Assembly (NCBI GenBank): GCA_041572755.1
Contig: JBFFRY010000035.1
Coordinates: 1-20,859, forward strand
Source: JBFELU01 sp041572755
Lineage (GTDB): Bacteria; Actinomycetota; Acidimicrobiia; Spongiisociales; UBA11373
Direction of reading: 5' to 3'
Length of the DNA: 20,859 bases
Shown here: positions 5,864 to 14,348 of the stretch, piece by piece
How the letters are laid out: each line of letters starts with the position of its first letter
How positions within the stretch are numbered: the stretch's first letter is position 1
Notes under the pieces: model-generated
Told to the model about the DNA's origin: nothing
Databases searched by the model: none
Seen by the model: the letters and a program-made list of their open reading frames with translations, nothing else
Position numbers and translations under genes: made by a program

Positions 5864-7669
5864 GTGACCCCAACGTCGCGCATACGCAACTTCTCGATCA
5901 TCGCACACATCGACCACGGCAAGTCGACCTTGGCCGACCGACTCCTGGAGCGCACCGATGCGGTCAGCGCTCGGGACATGAGGGAGCAGGTCCTCGACTC
6001 GATGGACCTCGAGCGGGAGCGGGGGATCACCATCAAGGCCCAGGCGGTGCGGCTGGAACACCGGGCCTCCGACGGCGAGACCTACCTCCTCAACCTGATC
6101 GACACCCCAGGCCACGTCGACTTCACCTACGAGGTCTCCCGGAGCCTGGCCGCCTGCGAAGGAGCGATCCTGCTGGTCGACGCCGCGCAGGGGGTCGAGG
6201 CCCAGACCCTCGCCAATGCCTATCTGGCACTCGAGCACGGGTTGGAGATCGTGCCGGTGCTCAACAAGGTCGACCTCCCGGCCGCCGATCCCGACCGGGT
6301 CGCCGACGAATTGGCGGCGGTGCTCGGGGTCGATCCCGGCGAGGTTCTTCGGGTATCGGCCAAGACCGGGGAAGGGGTCGATGCGCTGCTGGTGGGGATC
6401 ATCGAGCGGCTGCCGCCGCCCATCGGGGACGAGCGGGCACCACTGCAGGCGCTGGTCTTCGATTCCTACTACGACCTCTATCGCGGCGTGGTCTGTTACC
6501 TCCGGGTGCGTCAGGGCCGGTTGTCGAACGGCGACCGAATTCGCTTCATGGCGACCGGTGCCCGTGATGCCGCCGACGAGGTGGGCGTGTTGACGCCGTC
6601 GGCCCTTCCCGTGGCCGGTCTGGGGCCCGGCGAGGTGGGCTACCTCATCACCGGGATCAAGGACATCGATCGGATCCGGGTCGGGGACACGGTGACCCGT
6701 GACGACCGGCCGGCGGCGGGCCCCCTCGCCGGCTATCGGGAACCGAAGCCGATGGTGTTCTCGGGATTGTTCCCCACCGACGGCGACGACTTCGAACGCC
6801 TCCGGGAAGCACTCGAGAAGCTGCGGCTCAACGACGCCGCCCTGGTCTACGAGCCGGAAACGTCTCGGGCCCTCGGGTTCGGCTTCCGGTGCGGGTTCCT
6901 GGGACTCCTCCACATGGAGATCGTCAGGGAGCGGCTGGAGCGGGAGTACGACCTGGATCTGGTCGCCACGGCTCCCTCGGTCGCCTATCAGGCCCGGCTC
7001 ACATCGGGCGGCGAGGTGGAGGTACGCAGCCCCCAGGATCTTCCCGACCCCGGCGTGAGAACCGAGATCCTCGAGCCCTTCGTGCGGGTGATGATCATCG
7101 CCCCCTCCGAGTACACCGGGACTGTGATGGAGTTGCTCCAGGAACACCGGGGTGAGTTCGGGACCATGCAGTACCTGAGCCCGGAGCGCGTTGAGCTCCT
7201 GTATCGAATCCCGCTGGCCGAGATCGTCTTCGGCTTCTTCGATCAGCTCAAGTCGCGGACTCGGGGGTACGCCTCGCTCGACTACGAGCCGGACGGCTAT
7301 CAGGTCTCGGACCTGGTGCGTGTCGACATGCTGCTCAACGGCATTCCCGTCGATGCCTTCTCCGCCATCGTGCATACCGACCAGGCGTACCACTACGGTC
7401 GCCGAGTGACGGAGCGGCTCCGAGAGCTCATCCCTCGCCAGCTCTTCGACGTCCCGATTCAAGCGGCGATCGGGTCGCGGATCATCGCCAGGGAGACCGT
7501 GAAGGCGCTGCGCAAGGACGTCACCGCCAAGCTGTACGGGGGGGACGTCACCCGGAAGCGCAAGCTGCTCGAGCGCCAGAAGGAGGGCAAGCGGCGGATG
7601 AAGATGGTGGGCCAGGTCGAGGTTCCCCAGGAGGCGTTCATCGCGGTGCTGCGGGTCGACGATGACTGA
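5864..7669 (+). CDS. lepA: Elongation factor 4 (back-translocating GTPase LepA)
   Basis: This 601-residue translational GTPase acts on the ribosome (back-translocation, 30S biogenesis). The P-loop AHIDHGKST is at 14-22, followed by the switch I region RERGITIKAQ, DTPGHVDF (G3) and NKVDLP (G4). EF-G-like domains II, III and V come next, and the LepA-specific C-terminal domain ends the protein, with KLYGGDVTRKRKLLERQKEGK and MKMVGQVEVPQEAF. The length is typical. GTG 5864 was chosen because it has GGAG five bases upstream and starts immediately before the conserved RIRNFSIIAHIDHGKS. The open frame extends far upstream but runs antisense to rpsT and greA. A 543-codon antisense frame inside this gene is a codon-bias shadow. 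Confidence 0.97.
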   Translation: MTPTSRIRNFSIIAHIDHGKSTLADRLLERTDAVSARDMREQVLDSMDLERERGITIKAQAVRLEHRASDGETYLLNLIDTPGHVDFTYEVSRSLAACEGAILLVDAAQGVEAQTLANAYLALEHGLEIVPVLNKVDLPAADPDRVADELAAVLGVDPGEVLRVSAKTGEGVDALLVGIIERLPPPIGDERAPLQALVFDSYYDLYRGVVCYLRVRQGRLSNGDRIRFMATGARDAADEVGVLTPSALPVAGLGPGEVGYLITGIKDIDRIRVGDTVTRDDRPAAGPLAGYREPKPMVFSGLFPTDGDDFERLREALEKLRLNDAALVYEPETSRALGFGFRCGFLGLLHMEIVRERLEREYDLDLVATAPSVAYQARLTSGGEVEVRSPQDLPDPGVRTEILEPFVRVMIIAPSEYTGTVMELLQEHRGEFGTMQYLSPERVELLYRIPLAEIVFGFFDQLKSRTRGYASLDYEPDGYQVSDLVRVDMLLNGIPVDAFSAIVHTDQAYHYGRRVTERLRELIPRQLFDVPIQAAIGSRIIARETVKALRKDVTAKLYGGDVTRKRKLLERQKEGKRRMKMVGQVEVPQEAFIAVLRVDDD

Positions 7670-7699
7670 CCTTCAGGCGAGCCAGAGGGCGGATCACCG

Positions 7700-7726
7700 T
7701 TAGCACTCCTACCGTGGGACTGCTAA
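7700..7726 (+). promoter_or_regulatory. CIRCE operator (HrcA binding site)
   Basis: The inverted repeat TTAGCACTC, 9-base spacer, GACTGCTAA differs from the CIRCE consensus (TTAGCACTC-N9-GAGTGCTAA) at a single position. It ends 32 bases before hrcA and would overlap the -35 region of the promoter below. HrcA is therefore expected to repress its own hrcA-dnaJ operon, with release on heat stress. Confidence 0.9.
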
Positions 7727-7744
7727 ATGTCTCGCCCGCGCTGC

Positions 7745-7750
7745 TAATCT
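7745..7750 (+). promoter_or_regulatory. -10 box (TAATCT) for hrcA-dnaJ
   Basis: TAATCT ends 8 nt before the hrcA ATG, suggesting a leaderless or near-leaderless message. The CIRCE element occupies the position of the -35 box, which fits repression by occlusion. Confidence 0.5.
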
Positions 7751-7758
7751 GAGCGCTC

Positions 7759-8757
7759 ATGCTGGACGATCGGAAGTCGGCCATCCTGCGGGAGCTCGTC
7801 GAGGAGTACATCACGACGGGCGAACCGGTAAGTTCCCGGGCGATCCTCGAACGGGCCCAACTCGAGTGCTCGGCCGCCACCGTCCGCAACGAGCTGGCCG
7901 TTCTCGAGAACGACGGGTACATCATGAAGCCCCACACCTCGGCCGGCCGGGTGCCGACCGATCGGGGATATCGCTACTTCGTGGACCACCTCTCACCGGG
8001 GTCGCTGCGGAGGCGCACCCGCGACCGGATCGAGACCTTCTTCGCTTCGATGCACGCCGAGCTGGGCCGGATGCTCAAGGACACCTCGGATCTGCTGGCC
8101 GAGATCACCCACTATCCGGCGTTGGTGCTCGGGCCGGGGCTGCAGGGCCAGGTGGTCCGCGACGTGCACGTCGTGCAGATCGAGCCGTCCGTGGTGCTGA
8201 TCGTTCTGGCGACCGAAGCCGGTCGGGTTCACCAGTCGGTGCTGCAGCTGGCCGACCCGCCGGCGCCGATCGAAGTCACCGAGGCCACCGAGGCATTGGT
8301 GACCCGGCTGGACGGCTTCGTGCTCGGCGACGATCTGCTGTCGGAGCCCGGCCACGAGACCGGGGGCCTGTCGGCCGTCGCCCTCGATATCTACGATCGC
8401 ATCCTCGAGGTGGTGGACGCTGCCGCGGTAGTGCGCCGCGAGGTGTATCTGGGTGGAACCAGCTTCATGACCGACCTGTGGGAGGACCTCAGCAAGCTGC
8501 ATCGAATCCTCGCCGTGTTGGATCGGGAGGCGACGGTTCGCGAGTTGCTCGACGCGGAGGCCGTCGGTACCAGTGTTCGCCTCGGTCCGGAGATCCCCGC
8601 CGGGGAGGACGATCTGGCGGTTATCTCGTCGTCCTACGGCGCCGACGACGCCGGGGGGCGCATGGGCGTGTTCGGTCCGATGAGGATGGACTACCGACGG
8701 ACCATCAAGGTGGTCGAGGAAGTCAGCGAAGCACTCGGCGACAGCCTGGGCGGCTGA
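7759..8757 (+). CDS. hrcA: Heat-inducible transcription repressor HrcA
   Basis: This 332-residue repressor binds CIRCE elements and is kept active by GroEL in other bacteria. The N-terminal winged helix (residues 1-75) contains ILRELVEEYITTGEPVSSR and the recognition region SAATVRNELAVLENDGYI, followed by the family motif HTSAGRVPTDRGYRYFVD. The central GAF-like part includes VLIVLATEAGRVHQSVL. The C-terminal part ends with the typical GVFGPMRMDYRRTIKVVEEVSEAL. ATG 7759 directly follows the -10 box. dnaJ begins one base after the stop. CIRCE lies just upstream, consistent with autoregulation. Confidence 0.96.
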   Translation: MLDDRKSAILRELVEEYITTGEPVSSRAILERAQLECSAATVRNELAVLENDGYIMKPHTSAGRVPTDRGYRYFVDHLSPGSLRRRTRDRIETFFASMHAELGRMLKDTSDLLAEITHYPALVLGPGLQGQVVRDVHVVQIEPSVVLIVLATEAGRVHQSVLQLADPPAPIEVTEATEALVTRLDGFVLGDDLLSEPGHETGGLSAVALDIYDRILEVVDAAAVVRREVYLGGTSFMTDLWEDLSKLHRILAVLDREATVRELLDAEAVGTSVRLGPEIPAGEDDLAVISSSYGADDAGGRMGVFGPMRMDYRRTIKVVEEVSEALGDSLGG

Positions 8758-8758
8758 C

Positions 8759-9853
8759 GTGGAGGACTATTACGCCTTGCTCGGCGTCGATCGTGACGCC
8801 GACCAAGGCGAGATCAAGCGGGCCTTCCGCAAGCTGGCACGGGAGACCCACCCCGACGCCAACCCGGATGACCCTCACGCCGAGGAGCGCTTCCGCAAGG
8901 TCGCCCAGGCCTACGAGGTGCTCTCTGATCCCAACCGCCGGGCCGCCTACGACCGCGGCGGCGAGTTCGACATGTCCGATCTCTTCTCGTCGTTTGCGGG
9001 CATCGATGATCTGCTCTCCCGTTTCTTCGGGTCGGCGGGAGGCTTCGGGGGCTTCCCCTTCGGAGGCCAGACCGTGGGACCGGCTCAGGGCTCCGACGTC
9101 GGGGTCAGGGTCGAGATCTCACTGGCGGACGCGGCGGCCGGGATCGAGCGGGAAGTGTCGTATCGCACCGCCGTAGCCTGCGAGACGTGCCAGGGGTCGG
9201 GTACCGCCCCGGGTGTTCCGCTGGAGACCTGCGATCGGTGTGGAGGGCAGGGTTCGGTGCGCCTGACACGCCAGACGCTGCTGGGCACGACGATGACGAT
9301 CGCACCCTGCGACCGCTGCCGGGGCCGGGGCCGAGTGATCACCGAGCCGTGCGACACGTGCAGTGGGGTCGGATCGATGGCCGGAGAGCGATCGATGGCG
9401 ATCGAGATCCCCTCCGGCATCGAGGACGGCGCCCGGCTGCGGGTGCCCGGCAAGGGAGCGGCCGGGGAACCGGGGGGCCGTCCCGGCGACCTCTACGTGG
9501 AGGTCCGGGTGGCCCCCGACGATCGCTTCGAGCGGCATGGTCCGGATCTCATCCATCGCCTCCACGTGGGGTTGGCGGAGGCCACTTTGGGAGCCTCGCG
9601 GGCGGTTCCCCTCGTCGAGGGGGACGACTACACGCTCGACATCCCCGCCGGGACTCAGCCGGGATCGGTCTTCAAGCTGGCCCGCATGGGCATGCCCCGC
9701 ATGCGCCGGCGAGGCCGCGGGGATCTCCTCGTCGAGGTGATCGTGGACGTCCCCACCCGCCTCACCGCCGAGCAGGAATCGGCGCTGCGGACCTATGCCC
9801 GGGCGGCCGAGGAGGAGCCGACCCCGCCCAAGCGGCGCCGCCGGGGCGTCTAG
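8759..9853 (+). CDS. dnaJ: Chaperone DnaJ (type I Hsp40)
   Basis: At 364 residues, it delivers unfolded proteins to DnaK and stimulates its ATPase. The J domain covers about 1-68, with HPD at 31-33 that contacts DnaK. A short Gly/Phe region (about 88-108) follows. Four zinc-binding CxxCxGxG repeats begin at 141, 158, 184 and 198. The C-terminal substrate-binding domain includes PSGIEDGARLRVPGKG. The basic tail KRRRRGV is slightly unusual. The start is GTG. It is coupled to hrcA, the common second-copy arrangement in Actinobacteria (DnaJ2), and no dnaK or grpE is present here. The rsmE-type gene often found next is absent. Confidence 0.96.
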   Translation: MEDYYALLGVDRDADQGEIKRAFRKLARETHPDANPDDPHAEERFRKVAQAYEVLSDPNRRAAYDRGGEFDMSDLFSSFAGIDDLLSRFFGSAGGFGGFPFGGQTVGPAQGSDVGVRVEISLADAAAGIEREVSYRTAVACETCQGSGTAPGVPLETCDRCGGQGSVRLTRQTLLGTTMTIAPCDRCRGRGRVITEPCDTCSGVGSMAGERSMAIEIPSGIEDGARLRVPGKGAAGEPGGRPGDLYVEVRVAPDDRFERHGPDLIHRLHVGLAEATLGASRAVPLVEGDDYTLDIPAGTQPGSVFKLARMGMPRMRRRGRGDLLVEVIVDVPTRLTAEQESALRTYARAAEEEPTPPKRRRRGV

Positions 9854-9977
9854 CCACGTTGGGGAGGCGGCGACCACGCCCTGTGCTGGACCGCGACAAC
9901 AATTCGTGGCTATCATTGATCACAGAGCGCATCCCCGCCGAACACGCGGTGTCGCCTTGCTGAGTCGGAGGGAGGAA

Positions 9978-10460
9978 ATGGAGCCGACCTACAACGAACT
10001 CGTGGGCGCCCGACTTCGGTCGATCCGCAAGCAGCGTGGCTTGTCGCTTCAGGATGTTCAGCGTTTGTCCAGCGGCGAGTTCAAGGCCGCCGTGGTCGGC
10101 GCCTACGAACGAGGGGAGCGGAGCCTGTCGCTGCCCCGGTTGAGGCGGCTCGCCGACTTCTTCCAGGTCCCCATCACGCAGTTCCTGCCTCAAGAAGAGA
10201 AGGGCGAGCGGACCATGACCCCGCTGCCGAGCGGCGGCGTGACCATCGACCTCAATCGCATGGAGCGGTTGACGGGGACCGAGGCCGACATGTTCGACCG
10301 GTTCCTGAGATCGATCCAGATGATGCGGCAGGATTTCAACGGGAAGGTCCTCACCATCCGGCGTGACGATCTCCGTCTGCTGGCGTTGCTCCTGGAGCAA
10401 TCCGAGGAAGCCTTCAACAAGAAGCTCATCGAGCTGGGTCTCACGACCGATACCGTGTGA
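9978..10460 (+). CDS. BldD-like transcriptional regulator with cyclic-di-GMP signature
   Basis: This 160-residue protein has an N-terminal HTH of the Xre/Cro type (about 8-70: GARLRSIRKQRGLSLQDVQRL and VVGAYERGERSL). Its C-terminal domain aligns with Streptomyces BldD, including NGKVLTIRRDDLRLLALL. BldD represses development genes when tetrameric cyclic-di-GMP bridges two C-terminal domains through an RGD-x8-RQDD motif. Here residues 117-131 read RQD-x8-RRDD, so the charged Arg/Asp ligands are kept and two middle residues differ. ATG 9978 is fixed by the strong Shine-Dalgarno GGAGGGAGG (9967-9975). The gene stands alone between dnaJ and phoH. Target genes are unknown. A housekeeping role distinct from sporulation is likely if the host does not differentiate. 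Confidence 0.88.
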   Translation: MEPTYNELVGARLRSIRKQRGLSLQDVQRLSSGEFKAAVVGAYERGERSLSLPRLRRLADFFQVPITQFLPQEEKGERTMTPLPSGGVTIDLNRMERLTGTEADMFDRFLRSIQMMRQDFNGKVLTIRRDDLRLLALLLEQSEEAFNKKLIELGLTTDTV

Positions 10461-10479
10461 TGAGCCCCTCCTAGGGTGC

Positions 10480-10493
10480 CCCCGACCCCGGGG
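10480..10493 (+). terminator. Short GC hairpin after the bldD-like gene, weak terminator candidate
   Basis: CCCCG and CGGGG form a 5-bp stem with an ACCC loop, followed by TTATACTT. The stem is short, there is no T tract, and the sequence runs into the phoH -10 box, so termination is uncertain. Confidence 0.25.
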
Positions 10494-10494
10494 T

Positions 10495-10500
10495 TATACT
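10495..10500 (+). promoter_or_regulatory. -10 box (TATACT) for the phoH operon
   Basis: TATACT is a five-of-six -10 match lying 37 nt before the phoH GTG. A -35 at 17 bases is not recognisable. It is the only plausible promoter seen for the phoH-era operon. Confidence 0.45.
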
Positions 10501-10537
10501 TGCTTGTCTTCATGACTCCCCGCCCTCAAGGCTCCCT

Positions 10538-11515
10538 GTGACCAGCGCGTCGTTGAACGAGGTCAAGCTGCGCGTCCCCGGCGACACGCCCATGCTGGCG
10601 TTGCTGGGGCAGCGCGACGTGTTCCTGAAGGTCGTCGAGGCCTCCTTCGACGACGCCCTCATCGTGGCTCGCGGAGACGAATTGCTGATCACCGCACCAT
10701 CGGAGACGGCGCGCCTCGTCAAGATCGTCTTCCAGGAACTGATCGTGCTCCTTCAGGAGGGCCAGGCGCTCGATGAGGAGCGAGTCAGCCGGGTCATCGA
10801 CCTCGTCAAGTCGGATGTGCCGAGTCCCTCGGCCGTCTTCAGCGAGGGGGTGGCCGTCAGCCGGGGCAAGATCGTTCGGGCCAAGACCCTCAACCAGAAG
10901 CACTACCTGGATGCCATTCGGCGCCACACGGTGGTCTTCAGCGTCGGCCCCGCCGGAACCGGGAAGACCTACCTGGCGATGGCGGTGGCCGTCGAGGCAT
11001 TCACCTCGGGCGCCGTCAGCCGCATCATCCTCACCCGGCCGGCCGTCGAGGCCGGGGAGCGGCTCGGGTTCCTGCCCGGGGACCTGGCCGCCAAGGTCGA
11101 TCCCTACCTTCGCCCCCTCTACGACGCCCTGTACGAGATGCTGGGCCCCGAGGAGACGCAGAGATTGCTGGAGCGGGGCACCATCGAGATCGCCCCGCTC
11201 GCCTATATGCGGGGCCGAACGCTCAACGACGCTTTCGTGGTGCTCGACGAAGCTCAGAACACCTCACCCGAGCAGATGAAGATGTTCCTCACTCGCCTCG
11301 GCTTCAATTCGAAGATGGTCATCACCGGCGACATCACCCAGGTGGATCTCCCCACAGGGAGGGGATCGGGCCTCCGCCAAGCGCGATCGGTCCTGCGGGG
11401 CATTCCCGGGGTCGCATTCGTCGAGCTCACCGCCGAAGATGTGGTGCGACATCGCATCGTGGCATCGATCGTGGAGGCCTACCGCCTCTTCGAGGAGGAA
11501 GCGCAGGGCGAATGA
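10538..11515 (+). CDS. phoH: PhoH-like ATPase (YbeZ type)
   Basis: This 325-residue cytoplasmic P-loop ATPase is associated with RNA metabolism and works next to YbeY in many bacteria. An N-terminal KH-like region (about 20-110) precedes the ATPase core. Walker A is GPAGTGKT at 137-144, followed by LTRPAVEAGERLGFLPGD. Walker B is FVVLDEAQ at 233-240, then SKMVITGDITQVDLP. Length and motif order match the YbeZ branch, not the toxin-associated PhoH2 proteins. It starts at GTG, and an ATG at 10512 is out of frame. Its stop overlaps the start of the next gene (ATGA). Confidence 0.94.
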   Translation: MTSASLNEVKLRVPGDTPMLALLGQRDVFLKVVEASFDDALIVARGDELLITAPSETARLVKIVFQELIVLLQEGQALDEERVSRVIDLVKSDVPSPSAVFSEGVAVSRGKIVRAKTLNQKHYLDAIRRHTVVFSVGPAGTGKTYLAMAVAVEAFTSGAVSRIILTRPAVEAGERLGFLPGDLAAKVDPYLRPLYDALYEMLGPEETQRLLERGTIEIAPLAYMRGRTLNDAFVVLDEAQNTSPEQMKMFLTRLGFNSKMVITGDITQVDLPTGRGSGLRQARSVLRGIPGVAFVELTAEDVVRHRIVASIVEAYRLFEEEAQGE

Positions 11516-13887
11516 GACCCGCAGTCGTAGCGTCCGGGTTCCTCCGGATGGTGGTCGTCGCCATGACCATCGTCTTCACGGCCTTGGTGCTCGTCGCCGG
11601 TCGTGGCGAGGAGCCTGCCCCGATCCAGCTTGCGGTCGGTCAGCCGGCGCCGGAGACCTTCAGCGCCACCGACGGAGCGGAGGTCATCGACGAAGAGGCG
11701 ACCGATGCCGCCAGGGCTGCGGCGTCGTTGTCGGTCGAGGACGTCTACGGCGACGATCCGGAGACGACTGCGGCCGTTCTGGCTGGCCTCCAGGAGTTCT
11801 TCGCCGACGCCGAGGAGGTCGCCGAGCCGATCCCGCCGCCGGATGATCCCGACACGATCACGCCACCGACCACCCTGGAGCCGCCGGTCACCGACGAGAC
11901 CGCCACGAGCGAGGGCGCCGAGGGCGTCGAGGGTGGTGAAGCGGAGACGACCACCACGGAGTCGACGACGACCTCGACGACCTCGACGACCCTTCCCGCC
12001 GAGGACGGCGAGGTCGTGGAGGAGACCACCACCTCTTCAACGTCGTCGACCACCACGACCACCACGCTGCCCCCGCCGCCCCGTGAGGATCAGATCATCG
12101 TGCTGCGCCAGCGCCACCCGCTGTTCCGGGTGGAGACGATCGCCACCATCGTCGACGTCGTGAACGACGACGTCCAGCGGGCCGTCGACGAAGAGCAGAC
12201 CTTCTTCCGGTTCGTGGAGGACGAGGCGCTCACCTTGGCGAGCACCCTGCTCGAAGAAGGGATCCTCCCCACCGAGCTCGCCACCGTCCGCAACGAACTG
12301 GTCACGGATCCCCCCAATCTGATCCTTCTTCGCGACCTACCCGATGATGAGCGCGACGCCGCGCAGGCGGCCGTCGCCGACCTGGTTGCGGTGTCGCTGC
12401 AGGCCAACCTCTTCCACGACTTCGCCGCCACCGAAACGGCTCGCGAGGAAGCGGCCGCCGCGGTCACCGAAGTCACGGTTGCCTACGTCACGGGCGAAGT
12501 CATCGTTCGCGCCGGCGAGCTGGTGACCCCGACCCAACTCGAGGCGATCCTGCAGCTCGATCTGCTGCAACCTCCGGAGGACATCACCTCGTTGTGGGCG
12601 ATGGCCGCTGCCGCCAGCCTGATCGCCGTGATTGCCATCTTCTTCTTGTGGCGCCTCGGCCCGATGCACTGGGAGAAGCTCAAGCTGCTCGCCCTCTACT
12701 GCTTCCTGATCGTGCTGGCGGCGTTGGTGGCGCGAACCCCGGAGTTGGTCGCTCGGGACCGCATCGAACTCGGGTTCCTGCTGCCGACCGCCTTGTTCGG
12801 GTATCTGGCCGCCAACCTCTTCGACAACCGGACCGCCATGGTGATGGCGGCCCCGGTCGGGGCGTTCGCCGGGCTGGCCACCGGCGACGTCGCCCTCGCC
12901 GTGTATGCCACCATTGCCACAATCGCTCCGATTCCCCTGGTGTCGGCGGTCTCAACGCGGACTCAGCTGAACCTCGCCGTGATCTACAGCGCCGTTCTGC
13001 ACGCCCCGCTGGCGGCGACGATCGCCTGGTGGTTCTACGGCACCGACGCGATCGTGCTGTCCACCATCTTTGGTGCCGGGGCCGGGCTGGCGGCCGGTGT
13101 GGTGGCGCTGGGGGTCCTGCCGTTCCTGTCGGCGGTCTTCGGGATCACCACCACCCAGACGCTCCTGGACCTCACCGACAGGAATCACCCGGCGCTTCGG
13201 CTGATCGAGGAGGAGGCGCCCGGGACGTTCAACCACTCGATCTTCGTCGGCAACCTGGCCGGCAAGGCGGCCCGGGCCGTCGGCGGCAACCCCTTGCTGG
13301 CGCAGGCGATGGCCTACTACCACGACCTCGGCAAGACCGTCTCACCCCAGTACTTCGTCGAGAACCAGTTCGGTGTCTCCAACCCCCACGACGCATTGCC
13401 GCCCGCCGAGTCGGCGGCGATCATCCGGTCGCACGTCGCCGAGGGGCTGCGACTGGCCCGCCGCTATCGGATCCCACCCGATGTTGCCCAGGGGATCCTC
13501 ACCCATCACGGGACCAGCCTGATGCGCTACTTCTATCACAAGGGGATCGAAACCATTGGGGAAGATCGGGTCGACCCGATCGACTTCCGGCACCGGGGCC
13601 GCAAGCCGAAGTCGAAGGAGATGGTGATCGTGATGATGTCGGATGCCACCGAGGCGGCGACCCGATCGATGGTGCAGCACGAGGATCCGACCAGCGAGGG
13701 TATCCGCAAGCTGGTGGAGCAGGTCATCGCCGAGAAGGTCGAGGATGGGCAGCTGGAGGAATCCGACGTGACGTTCGGCGAGCTCACGCTCATCAAGGAG
13801 GCCTTCGTCGACGCCCTCATCGGCTACTACCACACCCGGATTCCGTATCCCGGCTTCCCCGAGCCGGAGGGCAGGCAGCCGGCATGA
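11512..13887 (+). CDS. 7TM-HD family cyclic-di-AMP phosphodiesterase (PgpH-like)
   Basis: This 791-residue membrane protein has one N-terminal helix (about 10-29), a large extracytoplasmic region (to about 360), roughly seven membrane helices (about 362-555), and a cytoplasmic HD domain from about 560. The HD domain contains FNHSIFVGNLA, the metal-binding His604-Asp605 in YYHDLGK, and ILTHHGTSL. The PgpH family hydrolyses the second messenger c-di-AMP. The extracytoplasmic part carries an unusual low-complexity stretch (about residues 105-193) rich in Thr, Ser, Pro and Glu, with runs of six Thr, probably a flexible spacer. Its start and stop overlap phoH and ybeY by four bases each, the standard order. 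The c-di-AMP activity is from family knowledge. Confidence 0.9.
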   Translation: MRPAVVASGFLRMVVVAMTIVFTALVLVAGRGEEPAPIQLAVGQPAPETFSATDGAEVIDEEATDAARAAASLSVEDVYGDDPETTAAVLAGLQEFFADAEEVAEPIPPPDDPDTITPPTTLEPPVTDETATSEGAEGVEGGEAETTTTESTTTSTTSTTLPAEDGEVVEETTTSSTSSTTTTTTLPPPPREDQIIVLRQRHPLFRVETIATIVDVVNDDVQRAVDEEQTFFRFVEDEALTLASTLLEEGILPTELATVRNELVTDPPNLILLRDLPDDERDAAQAAVADLVAVSLQANLFHDFAATETAREEAAAAVTEVTVAYVTGEVIVRAGELVTPTQLEAILQLDLLQPPEDITSLWAMAAAASLIAVIAIFFLWRLGPMHWEKLKLLALYCFLIVLAALVARTPELVARDRIELGFLLPTALFGYLAANLFDNRTAMVMAAPVGAFAGLATGDVALAVYATIATIAPIPLVSAVSTRTQLNLAVIYSAVLHAPLAATIAWWFYGTDAIVLSTIFGAGAGLAAGVVALGVLPFLSAVFGITTTQTLLDLTDRNHPALRLIEEEAPGTFNHSIFVGNLAGKAARAVGGNPLLAQAMAYYHDLGKTVSPQYFVENQFGVSNPHDALPPAESAAIIRSHVAEGLRLARRYRIPPDVAQGILTHHGTSLMRYFYHKGIETIGEDRVDPIDFRHRGRKPKSKEMVIVMMSDATEAATRSMVQHEDPTSEGIRKLVEQVIAEKVEDGQLEESDVTFGELTLIKEAFVDALIGYYHTRIPYPGFPEPEGRQPA

Positions 13888-14348
13888 ACGTCTTCCTCAG
13901 CGATGAGCAGGACGAGCCTCTCGACGGCCCCGCCCTGCGGTCCTTTGCCACGTTCGTGCTCGGCGACGAGGGCCTGCCGCCCGAGACGGAGGTCGCCATC
14001 GTGCTGGTCGGCCCGGAGCAGATGGCCGAGTACAACCGGGCGTTCATGAATCGCCGGGGACCGACTGATGTGCTCGCTTTCCCGGTGAGCGAGCTCACCC
14101 CGGGTCGCCCTCCGAGCCGGATGGCCAACGATCCGCCCATCGTCCTGGGTGACGTGTTCCTGTGTCCCTCGGTCATCAAGAGCCACGCCGAGGAGGAGGG
14201 CCGTCCGTTCGACGACTGGATCCACCTGCTGATGACTCACGGGATCCTCCATCTCCTCGGCTACGACCACGGCGACGACGAGGCGGCCCGGCAGATGGAG
14301 CAACGCGAGCGGGAGTTGCTGGCACGAGCCGGGAAGGGGCCGGAATGA
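13884..14348 (+). CDS. ybeY: Endoribonuclease YbeY (16S rRNA 3'-end maturation)
   Basis: This 154-residue protein is a zinc-dependent RNase involved in rRNA processing and late 70S quality control. The signature HGILHLLGYDH places the metal ligands at His119, His123 and His129. Upstream, RRGPTDVLAFPVSE and LGDVFLCPSVIKSHA are typical of the family. ATG 13884 overlaps the preceding stop. The frame is open far upstream inside pgpH, but nothing there resembles the family. Coupling to phoH and era is the conserved functional neighbourhood. Confidence 0.95.
   Translation: MNVFLSDEQDEPLDGPALRSFATFVLGDEGLPPETEVAIVLVGPEQMAEYNRAFMNRRGPTDVLAFPVSELTPGRPPSRMANDPPIVLGDVFLCPSVIKSHAEEEGRPFDDWIHLLMTHGILHLLGYDHGDDEAARQMEQRERELLARAGKGPE

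Noticed and set aside
5831..7462. 543-codon open frame antisense to lepA
   Set aside because: lepA is unmistakable on the plus strand. The antisense frame is open because of third-position GC bias and has no recognisable domain.
7866..9176. 436-codon frame across hrcA and dnaJ
   Set aside because: It is a shadow frame with an Arg/Gly-rich composition; hrcA and dnaJ occupy the region with complete domain sets.
9893..9916. Promoter GACAAC / TATCAT before the bldD-like gene
   Set aside because: The two boxes are only about 11 bases apart, too close for a sigma-70 promoter, and no alternative -35 was found.
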